Origin: UBA6019 sp035535055
GTDB taxonomy: Bacteria > Chloroflexota > Dormibacteria > Dormibacterales > Dormibacteraceae
DNA length: 13,814 nucleotides
Reading direction: 5' to 3'
NCBI GenBank assembly: GCA_035535055.1
Contig: DATLQT010000029.1
Span: 1-13,814 of the forward strand
Part shown: positions 6,777 through 12,678 of the stretch, in pieces
Layout: each line of letters starts with the position of its first letter
Position numbering within the stretch: position 1 is the stretch's first letter
Position numbers and translations under genes: made by a program
Notes under the pieces: model-generated
Database searches by the model: none
What the model was told of the DNA's origin: nothing
The model's input: the letters and a program-made list of their open reading frames with translations, nothing else

Positions 6777-7430
6777 GTGAAGATTCTTGCCTCGCTGACG
6801 GCGGCCGACCCGCTGGCGCTCGGCGAGGCGGCGCGCCGCCTTCGCCAGGCGGGCGTCGACGGCTTCCACGTCGACTTCGGCGACGGCCGCTTCGTCCCCT
6901 GGCTGGGCGGCAGCCTCGAGCTGGTCCAAGCCCTGGCCAACGCCGAGCGCCTGCCGATCGAGGTGCACCTGATGATGGAGGAGCCCGAGGCCTGGATCAG
7001 TCCCCTGGCCGCGGCCGGCGCCAGCCGTGTCCTGGTGCACCTGGAGGTCGTCCGCTATCCCTGGCGCCTGCGGACCATCGCGATCCACCACGGCCTGAAC
7101 CTCGGCTTCGCCGTGAACCCGGTCACACCGGTGGCCGCGCTGGAGCCGATCGCGGGCTGCGCCGACTTCGTCTCGCTGCTGACCAGCGAGCCCGATCTCG
7201 CCAGTGAGCACTTCCTGCCTGGGAGCACGGATCGGATCTCGCTCGCCCGGCGGCTGCTCGGACTGAGCCTGGAGGTGGAGGTGGACGGCGGCCTCAGCGC
7301 CGGAAGCCTCCACGAGACCGCCCTGGCCGGCGCGGACGTAGCGGTGGTCGGCCGCGAGCTGACCCTGGCCGAGAACCCCGCCGCGTCGCTGCGGATGCTG
7401 TCCACGGCGGCTGTTGGAGGCGCGGCATGA
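6777..7430 (+). CDS. ribulose-phosphate 3-epimerase-like protein, SgcE type
   Basis: A 217-residue TIM-barrel protein of the ribulose-5-phosphate 3-epimerase superfamily. The metal/catalytic set is complete: His31 and Asp33 in FHVDFGDGRFVPWLGG, His64 in IEVHLMMEEP, and Asp170 in VEVDGGLSAGS, with the N-terminal ILASLTAADPLAL strand, the GFAVNPVTPVAALEPI segment and ADVAVVGREL at the end. The usual epimerase loop after strand 6 (of the type MSVxPGFGGQ) is replaced by VSLLTSEPDLASEHFLPGS (about 132-150). I recall a similar TSEPD...F.P loop in E. coli SgcE, supporting SgcE rather than housekeeping Rpe. It probably epimerises or isomerises a ketose phosphate made from the PTS substrate. The GTG start has a good ribosome site, and the stop overlaps the EIIA start (ATGA). 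Confidence 0.9.
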   Translation: MKILASLTAADPLALGEAARRLRQAGVDGFHVDFGDGRFVPWLGGSLELVQALANAERLPIEVHLMMEEPEAWISPLAAAGASRVLVHLEVVRYPWRLRTIAIHHGLNLGFAVNPVTPVAALEPIAGCADFVSLLTSEPDLASEHFLPGSTDRISLARRLLGLSLEVEVDGGLSAGSLHETALAGADVAVVGRELTLAENPAASLRMLSTAAVGGAA

Positions 7431-7879
7431 ACCTGTTCTGGGCACCCGGCCTGGTCGCCCACTTCGACGCCGCCACCGATCCCGGAGAGGCGATCCGGAT
7501 GGTCGGCCGCCTCCTCGTCGCGGCCGGCGCCGTCACTCCCGAGCATGTCGAGGCCATGGTCGTCCGCGAGGCGGAGCACCCGACCGGCCTGCCGGCGGCG
7601 GTGCCCTTCGCTCTCGCCCACACCGACGCGCCGGGAGCGCTCCGGGCTGCCGCCGCCCTTGGCGTCTTCGACCAGCCCGTGCCCTTCCACCGGATGGACG
7701 ATCCGGGCCAGGTACTACCGGTCCGCCTCGTGGCGGTGCTCAGCTTGCCGGAGCGAGACCGCCAGGCGGAGACCCTCGGCGGCCTGATCCGGACACTCGC
7801 CGACGGCTCTCTCGCGGCTCGCCTCCTCGAGCTCTCGCCGGTAAGGGCGCGTCGCCTGCTGGCGACCAGGGCGGCCTGA
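7427..7879 (+). CDS. PTS EIIA component, fructose/mannitol/galactitol (PTS_EIIA_2) type
   Basis: A 150-residue cytoplasmic phosphocarrier passing phosphate from HPr to EIIB. The diagnostic region is MVVREAEHPTGLPAAV followed by PFALAHTDAPG. His65 in LAHTDA is the expected phosphohistidine, and the PTGLP element before it is typical of the galactitol/pentitol-type EIIA. Most relatives read IPHT or LPHT, so Ala replacing Pro before the His is a small departure. The C-terminal half (PVRLVAVLSLPERDRQAETL to LIRTLADGSLAARLLEL) matches the remaining beta strand and the two final helices. The start ATG is preceded by GGAGG (7416-7420) at 6 nt and overlaps the epimerase-like stop as ATGA. Enzyme I follows after only 7 bp. 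Confidence 0.88.
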   Translation: MNLFWAPGLVAHFDAATDPGEAIRMVGRLLVAAGAVTPEHVEAMVVREAEHPTGLPAAVPFALAHTDAPGALRAAAALGVFDQPVPFHRMDDPGQVLPVRLVAVLSLPERDRQAETLGGLIRTLADGSLAARLLELSPVRARRLLATRAA

Positions 7880-7886
7880 AACGGCG

Positions 7887-9521
7887 ATGGCTATCGCAGG
7901 GCCGGCCGTCCGGGGAACTCCCGCCTCGGCCGGCAGCGCCTCGGGCCCGATCTTCAGGGTGCCGTCTCCGATCGAGGCCGCCGGCCACCCGGCGGCGGTG
8001 CCCGCCGGCCAGGCGTTGGCCACGACCGCTCGGCGGCTTGACCAGCTGGCCGAATCGCTGCCCGCCGCCAGGGCGGCCGGCGCCGACATCCTTCGCGCCC
8101 AGGCGGCCATGGCCCGCGATCCGGTCCTGCTTCGCTCGGTCGAGGAGCGGGTCGCGGGTGGTACCGACCCAGCTGTCGCATTACGGGAGGAGGTCGAGCG
8201 CCAGGCCGCGAAGCTGGCGGCACTGGCCGATCCCTACCTCCGGGAACGTGCGGCGGACGTGCGCGAGGTCGGCCGGCTGGCGGCGGCGGAGCTGGCCGGG
8301 GTGGCCGGCGACCAGCTCTGCGGGTTGGACCGGCCGTCGGTGGTGATCGCCCACGAGATCTTCCCCGCTGACGCGCTGGGGGTCGACCCCGACCTCTTAC
8401 TCGCAATTGTCACCGAGACCGGCGGCCGCACCTCCCACGCGGCGATCGTGGCCCGCGAGCTCGGAATCCCGGCCGTCGTCAGCGCCGCCGGGATCATGGA
8501 GGCCTGCGCGGATTGGGAGGCCGCCGAGGTCGACGGCTCCAGCGGCGAGGTACGCCGCGCCGCCGGGGCCGAGGTCCAGGCGCGCAGAACCCACCATGCG
8601 CCGCTCGAGCTGGGCGCGCTGCCGGTCCGCCTGATGGCCAACGTCGGGTCTCGCGACGGTGCCCACACCGCCGTCTTGCAGGGCGCACAGGGGATCGGCC
8701 TCTTTCGGACCGAGTTCATGTTCCTGGCCGTTTCTGAGCCGCTGGCCGAGGCTGAGCAGGAGGCGGTCTATGCCGACGCGTGCCGGGTCATGTCGCCGCA
8801 TCCGGTCGTCATCCGGACCCTCGACGCCGGCTCTGACAAGCCGCTGGCTTACCTGCCCGTGGAGTCCGAGCCGAACCCCGCGCTCGGTCGCCGCGGCGCC
8901 CGGCTCTGGCTTGAGCGGGAGGAGCTCTGGCGTCCCCAGGTCCGGGCGCTGGCTCGGGTGGCCGCCGACTGTCCGAACCTCGAGGTGATGCTGCCGATGG
9001 TGGCGGCGCGGGAGGAAATGCTGGCCGCCCGCCGCCGCTTCGCAGCCGAGGCGAAGCGAGTCGGGGGCCGGGTTCCCCGCCTCGGGATGATGGTGGAGGT
9101 GCCGGCCGTGGCCGCCGCCCTCGACGCCTTCGAGGGTGTAGCCGCCTTCATCAGCCTGGGCACCAACGACCTTACCCAGTACACGGTCGCGGCCGACCGC
9201 GAGCTGGACTGGGACGCGCGGCTGAGCGAGTTCAACCCAGGCGTGCTGAGCCTAATCGCCCTGGCGGCCTCGTCGGCCGGCCGGCTCGGTATGGAAGTGG
9301 CTGTCTGCGGTGAGATGGCGGGTCGGCCGGAGGGTGCCCTCTTCCTGGCCGGGGTCGGCGTTGAAGCGCTGAGCATGACTGCCGACGCGCTGACTGTGGT
9401 TGCCGGCGTTCTCCGTCGAATCGGGATCGAGCGTTGCCGGGCGGCCGCCCGCGACGCGCTTGGCAAACGAACCGCGGCCGGCGCCCTAACTGTCCTCCGG
9501 AGCGCCCTCGCCGAGCCCTGA
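7887..9521 (+). CDS. ptsI: PTS Enzyme I (phosphoenolpyruvate-protein phosphotransferase)
   Basis: A 544-residue cytoplasmic enzyme that takes phosphate from PEP onto a histidine and donates it to HPr, starting the PTS relay. Domains in order: N-terminal swivelling/HPr-binding region (1-220) with the active site TETGGRTSHAAIVARELGIP (His184), then the PEP-binding TIM barrel. The barrel shows GIGLFRTEFMFL (Arg274), VIRTLDAGSDKPLAYL (Arg310), EPNPALGRRGARLW, VMLPMV, GMMVEVPAVA, ISLGTNDLTQYTVAADREL (metal and PEP contacts) and AVCGEMAG (Cys474). All key residues are present. It is about 30 residues shorter than E. coli EI but otherwise complete and not fused to HPr or EIIA. No clear ribosome site precedes ATG 7887, so expression probably depends on coupling to EIIA. 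Its last 36 bp overlap the convergent HPr gene. Confidence 0.97.
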   Translation: MAIAGPAVRGTPASAGSASGPIFRVPSPIEAAGHPAAVPAGQALATTARRLDQLAESLPAARAAGADILRAQAAMARDPVLLRSVEERVAGGTDPAVALREEVERQAAKLAALADPYLRERAADVREVGRLAAAELAGVAGDQLCGLDRPSVVIAHEIFPADALGVDPDLLLAIVTETGGRTSHAAIVARELGIPAVVSAAGIMEACADWEAAEVDGSSGEVRRAAGAEVQARRTHHAPLELGALPVRLMANVGSRDGAHTAVLQGAQGIGLFRTEFMFLAVSEPLAEAEQEAVYADACRVMSPHPVVIRTLDAGSDKPLAYLPVESEPNPALGRRGARLWLEREELWRPQVRALARVAADCPNLEVMLPMVAAREEMLAARRRFAAEAKRVGGRVPRLGMMVEVPAVAAALDAFEGVAAFISLGTNDLTQYTVAADRELDWDARLSEFNPGVLSLIALAASSAGRLGMEVAVCGEMAGRPEGALFLAGVGVEALSMTADALTVVAGVLRRIGIERCRAAARDALGKRTAAGALTVLRSALAEP

Positions 9522-9779
9522 TTCGATAAGAGCGGCCAGCCGCGCGCTGCCCGCAGCCTCGTCGGGACCATCCACCGTGACCCGGATCCGGTGCCCGCTC
9601 GGGATGCCGAGCCCGAGCATCGACAGGATGCTCTTGCCGTCGACCTCGGCCGTGAGGTCGCCGTCGAGGTCGATCACCTTCACTCCAGCGTTGAGTTCGG
9701 CCGCCGCCTGCACGAAGACCGTGGCAGGACGGGCGTGCAGCCCGGAAGGGTTGCGGAGCGTCCGGACCAGCTCGATCAA
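9486..9779 (-). CDS. ptsH: PTS phosphocarrier protein HPr
   Basis: A 97-residue small phosphocarrier moving phosphate from Enzyme I to EIIA. PSGLHARPATVFVQAAAEL has the active-site His at exactly residue 15 with Arg17, which supports the TTG start at 9777-9779; an in-frame stop lies 12 bp upstream and no ATG is available. GKSILSMLGLGIPSG (48-62) is the second conserved block, and Ser50 matches the regulatory Ser46 position of HPr. The C-terminus GPDEAAGSARLAALIESG completes the fold, followed by about nine extra residues. It is transcribed opposite to the rest of the PTS locus, with its 3' end overlapping the 3' end of Enzyme I by 36 bp. No ribosome site is evident. It could be the terminal gene of the minus-strand unit upstream, after a 148-bp gap, or have its own promoter there. 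Confidence 0.95.
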   Translation of the reverse strand: MIELVRTLRNPSGLHARPATVFVQAAAELNAGVKVIDLDGDLTAEVDGKSILSMLGLGIPSGHRIRVTVDGPDEAAGSARLAALIESGLGEGAPEDS

Positions 9780-9927
9780 GGCCCGTAGACGTTACTAGCA
9801 GATGGTTGCCACTGATTGGGCCTCCCGTGGATGCGTATCAAAGGGGGACTGGGGCAAGTATCGACGACAGCTCTCGACGCTTCCAGGTCGCCCCCGGCTT
9901 CGAAGCGGGTGAGTCTCGGCAGGGTGT
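9780..9927. promoter_or_regulatory. 148-bp gap before HPr on the minus strand
   Basis: This region separates the PNPOx-like gene from HPr, both on the minus strand, and is the likely place for a dedicated HPr promoter. I see no convincing -35/-10 pair. An imperfect GC-rich inverted repeat surrounding GCTTCGAAGC (9897-9906), about 20 bp after the PNPOx-like stop, could be a weak terminator but has no T run. Confidence 0.3.
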
Positions 9928-10371
9928 CTAGGTGCGCTCGCCCCGCGGTGTCGGCACGTGAAACCGCCGCCCAGAGATCTCCGATGGCATGATCGCCAGC
10001 CAGTGCCAGCGCTCTCCCGGTGCAGCCGGGCGTGCAAGTGTCCGGCGAAGGTGCTCCGCGGTCCGACCGGGATTGGTGCTGATCTCTTCGGCTTCGCCCT
10101 TGACGACCACGCTCCAGCCCACCGCCAACTTCGGGTCCCAGCTGTCAACCTCGAACGCCAGCGGGAGGTTGGGGACCGCTTTGAGCTTGGTGCCTGGTGC
10201 GGTGCGGAAGACGATAATCCGCCCCTCGACGGCATAGTTGACGGGGAAGATCTCCTCGCGGCCCTCAATGTTGAATGCGATTCGACCCAGGTCGCGGGAT
10301 TGAAGGAGGAACAGGCAGGCCTGCTCGTCTAGGACCTCCGGCACATGGTCGAAGGGTTGCGGTTTATCCAT
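9928..10371 (-). CDS. pyridoxamine 5'-phosphate oxidase-like (PNPOx-like) flavin-binding protein
   Basis: A 147-residue single-domain split-barrel protein of the PNPOx-like superfamily, members of which bind FMN, FAD or F420 and often act as reductases of unknown substrate. The characteristic segments are ACLFLLQSRDLGRIAFNIEG (about 17-36), EEIFPVNYAVEGRIIVFRTA (about 38-57), PGTKLKAV, then LPLAFEVDSWDPKLAVGWSV and VVKGEAEEI. ATG at 10369-10371 has AAGGAGG on the minus strand (10380-10386) with an 8-nt spacer, so the open frame reaching back to 10608 is not used; that extension overlaps the upstream gene and has no family similarity. The start overlaps the stop of the toroid-protein gene by 8 bp, so it is the last gene of the glycan operon although its link to glycan metabolism is not obvious. 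Confidence 0.85.
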   Translation of the reverse strand: MDKPQPFDHVPEVLDEQACLFLLQSRDLGRIAFNIEGREEIFPVNYAVEGRIIVFRTAPGTKLKAVPNLPLAFEVDSWDPKLAVGWSVVVKGEAEEISTNPGRTAEHLRRTLARPAAPGERWHWLAIMPSEISGRRFHVPTPRGERT

Positions 10372-11488
10372 GGCGGATGCCTCCTTGAGCGGACGGTCCC
10401 CCGCCATCTCCGCTGGCGGCTGCGGCGAGATCGCCGGACAGATAGGGCCGAAAGCCTGTCCAGTTCCTTGCCAACTCCAACAAGAACGGATCTGTGAGGA
10501 GGGCCGAGCCCGCCGAGATGTTCGCCACGGCGCCGGAATGCCTATTGACGCGACCGGCGTCGATCCGGTCGCCGACTCGGCCGCCAGCGCGATCGTAGAC
10601 GGGCGCACCTGCCGGGTTTCGCCCCTCGAACCAGCTTCGCGGCAGCCGGCCGAGCTCGAGATAGGTGGACCCGCGGGTCGCAGCAGCCAGAAAGTCCATC
10701 ACGAACACCGCCGATTGGACGTCGTAGGGCACTGCGCTCGGGAGGTCGAAGCCGGACCTGATCGCCGCGCCAAAGACCGCGTCCCCGCTCTGGATGGCAG
10801 CAGTCGCCAGCTCCTCTCGCCCGAGCGCCTTAGCCGACTCTGCCAGCACGGCCTCCTGCGCGTGACCCCACAGATGAGGCGTCGCTGATTCGCCGTCGAA
10901 GTTCAACAGCACCACACCTGATCGGCGGGGGAGGATCTCGTCGCACCAGCTCGCCAGTAGCGAGCGCAACCGAGGGTCGTCGCCGGCGCGCAGCAGGTTG
11001 AGCGCCGCCAGCGCATGGAGGGACCGGACGTCAGCCGGTACGGCTGCCGCCGAGGCTGCAGGGAGGGCTTCATCGACAGCGGCCCGCGCGGCGGCATCGC
11101 CGAGGGTCACGGCACATTCGGTGAGCGCAGCAGCGGCCCGCGCCTGCCAGAAGTTGACGCCCGGCGCGGAGGTGACGCCGTCTCGGTTGCGGATGCCCTG
11201 CCAGTCGTCGATGAAGTTGAACCAACAGCCGTCTCCCGCACGCATCCAGAGCACGAACTCGAGCAGGCCCTCAGCCCACTCGCGAAGGGCCGGATTGCCG
11301 GTTGCCATCCAAAGCCGGCAGAGCAGCCCGCAAGCGCGCGCCGCGTCGTCGACACGGGCCACGCCTTCCAGGCCGGCCGCCTTGGCGGGCAGTTCCACCC
11401 CTTCTGCGTTCGCGTAGACGGCGACGGCAAGAGCCCTCGGGCCGGCTCTCGGCACGCGGTGCGTGAGCGCCGCAAGCTGTCTCAGCAT
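10364..11488 (-). CDS. (alpha/alpha)-toroid, six-hairpin-glycosidase-like protein of unknown activity
   Basis: A 374-residue soluble protein, helical and Ala/Leu-rich. I recognise the general pattern of (alpha/alpha)6-toroid glycosidase-like domains: VARVDDAARACGLLCRLW (43-60, acidic pair Asp47-Asp48), LLEFVLWMRAGDGCWFNFID (75-94), GVNFWQARAAAAL (110-122), later TPHLWGHAQEAVLAESAKAL and YDVQSAVFVMDFLAAATRG. In other bacteria a similar domain, with an 'F.NF' motif and a GRALW-like segment, is often linked to or fused with a GT4 glycosyltransferase of the type found here; that is from memory, not a search. Catalytic residues cannot be assigned confidently. The gene starts 7 bp inside the end of the GH130 gene and ends 8 bp inside the PNPOx-like gene, so it is translationally coupled on both sides. 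A role in trimming or processing the glycan made by the operon is inferred. Confidence 0.6.
   Translation of the reverse strand: MLRQLAALTHRVPRAGPRALAVAVYANAEGVELPAKAAGLEGVARVDDAARACGLLCRLWMATGNPALREWAEGLLEFVLWMRAGDGCWFNFIDDWQGIRNRDGVTSAPGVNFWQARAAAALTECAVTLGDAAARAAVDEALPAASAAAVPADVRSLHALAALNLLRAGDDPRLRSLLASWCDEILPRRSGVVLLNFDGESATPHLWGHAQEAVLAESAKALGREELATAAIQSGDAVFGAAIRSGFDLPSAVPYDVQSAVFVMDFLAAATRGSTYLELGRLPRSWFEGRNPAGAPVYDRAGGRVGDRIDAGRVNRHSGAVANISAGSALLTDPFLLELARNWTGFRPYLSGDLAAAASGDGGGPSAQGGIRHG
10380..10386 (-). promoter_or_regulatory. ribosome binding site deciding the start of the PNPOx-like gene
   Basis: AAGGAGG on the minus strand lies 8 nt before the ATG at 10369-10371, inside the end of the preceding gene. 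It supports the short 147-residue form over the longer in-frame extension. Confidence 0.75.
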
Positions 11489-12678
11489 CTCGCCAGCGAG
11501 GCGATGATATCTCGCACCTCGAAATCGGCTGCCGCGACGCAGCTGTCGGCGGCGCCGTAGTACATCCGAATTCGCTCCCCGCGGTCATCGAGCGCGACGT
11601 GCCCGCAGGAGAAAACGGTCTCGTTATATAGCCCACTTCGTTCGTAATCCTCGGTCGGCACCAGGATCGGGACCGGAGACCGAGCGATCACCCGGCTGGG
11701 ATCTTCACCATCGAGAAGCAGCCCACCCATGCAGTAGCGTCCATGAGCGTCGACGCCGTGATAGAGCTCGAGCCAACCCTCGAGAACGCGAAACGGAACC
11801 GCGCTCGCGCCGGTCCGAAGCGCATCCCACATCCCTTTACGCGGCAGGGCCAAGGGCCGGTGCCCTCCCCACTGATGGAGGTCGTCGGAAAAGGCGATCC
11901 AGATTCCAAGGACCTTGTTGAACGACTGAGGCATGGGCCGGGTCAGCGCCACGAATCGGCCGCCGACCCGCTCCGGGAAGATCACCACGTCTTTTTGATC
12001 GGGCATGAACATCACTCCCTGCCGTTCAAAGGTGCAGAAGTCCGAGGTGGTCGCCCGGCTGGTGGTGATCCCCAGGCGGCCGGCGGAGACGTAGGTGATG
12101 TGCCAGAGGCCATCGATGAGGGTCGCGCGGGGGTCCTCGCAGCCGTACTCCTCCAGTGAGTTGGAGGGCATCAAGGCTGGCCGGCTGTCGACCCGGAAAT
12201 GCACGCCGTCGGTGCTGCGGGCCACCCGCAGATGCGAGATGTAGGTGAGGTAATCGCGCACCTCGACCAACCCCTCGGGCCGAGCCGGCTGAACATGGAA
12301 GCGGATCCGTCTTGGGTCGGCGAGGTCGATTCCCGGGAGAGTCCGCGGAACGTAGGCGATGACCACCTTCGGCGGCTCTCTCGAGGTGTCAAGGTAGGTA
12401 ACTCCGAGCAGGTTCTCGCCCCGGATTCCAGGCGGAAGCGGGCGAAGGCCGTCATCGGTTGCGGTGAGGTCAAGGGTCTGCGCGCCGGTCGGCGGCCGGC
12501 CCTTGATCGAACGAGGACGTTCGGCAACCCGGAGGAGGAGGATGGTTTCCTCCCCGAGCTTGGCAGCGGCCGCATTGAACACCGAAACAACTTCCAGGTT
12601 GCGCTGTGAAGGCGTCACGTCGGCGCTCGTCAAGAGTGGGTTGTCCGGCACGCGATGGCCCAGCTCGGCTTCAGCCAC
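11482..12678 (-). CDS. GH130-family mannoside phosphorylase/hydrolase-like protein
   Basis: A 398-residue five-bladed beta-propeller enzyme family that phosphorolyses or hydrolyses beta-mannosides (for example beta-1,2- or beta-1,4-linked mannosyl units). Visible GH130 landmarks are NPLLTSADVTPS (13-24), VVSVFNAAAAKLGEETILLL then RVAERPRS (30-57), RSTDGVHF, EEYGCEDPRATLIDGLWHIT (176-195, with the candidate catalytic Asp182), QKDVVIFPERVGGRFVALTR (228-247), IWIAFSDDLHQWG, GWLELYHGVDAHGRYCMGGL (301-320), and YYGAADSCVAAA near the end. It is longer than compact GH130 phosphorylases because of an insert at about 80-145. Phosphorylase versus hydrolase depends on phosphate-binding basic residues that I cannot place with confidence. 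The GTG start at 12676-12678 overlaps the end of the glycosyltransferase gene by 8 bp. It probably acts on the mannoside built by the neighbouring glycosyltransferase or releases mannose 1-phosphate. Confidence 0.9.
   Translation of the reverse strand: MAEAELGHRVPDNPLLTSADVTPSQRNLEVVSVFNAAAAKLGEETILLLRVAERPRSIKGRPPTGAQTLDLTATDDGLRPLPPGIRGENLLGVTYLDTSREPPKVVIAYVPRTLPGIDLADPRRIRFHVQPARPEGLVEVRDYLTYISHLRVARSTDGVHFRVDSRPALMPSNSLEEYGCEDPRATLIDGLWHITYVSAGRLGITTSRATTSDFCTFERQGVMFMPDQKDVVIFPERVGGRFVALTRPMPQSFNKVLGIWIAFSDDLHQWGGHRPLALPRKGMWDALRTGASAVPFRVLEGWLELYHGVDAHGRYCMGGLLLDGEDPSRVIARSPVPILVPTEDYERSGLYNETVFSCGHVALDDRGERIRMYYGAADSCVAAADFEVRDIIASLARC

Noticed and set aside
7414..8346. 310-residue plus-strand frame across EIIA and EI
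   Set aside because: Arg/Pro-rich shadow of the EIIA and EI genes, which carry the active-site motifs in their own frames.
10372..10608. N-terminal extension of the PNPOx-like protein
   Set aside because: It overlaps the toroid-protein gene, shows no family similarity, and ATG 10369-10371 has a strong ribosome site.
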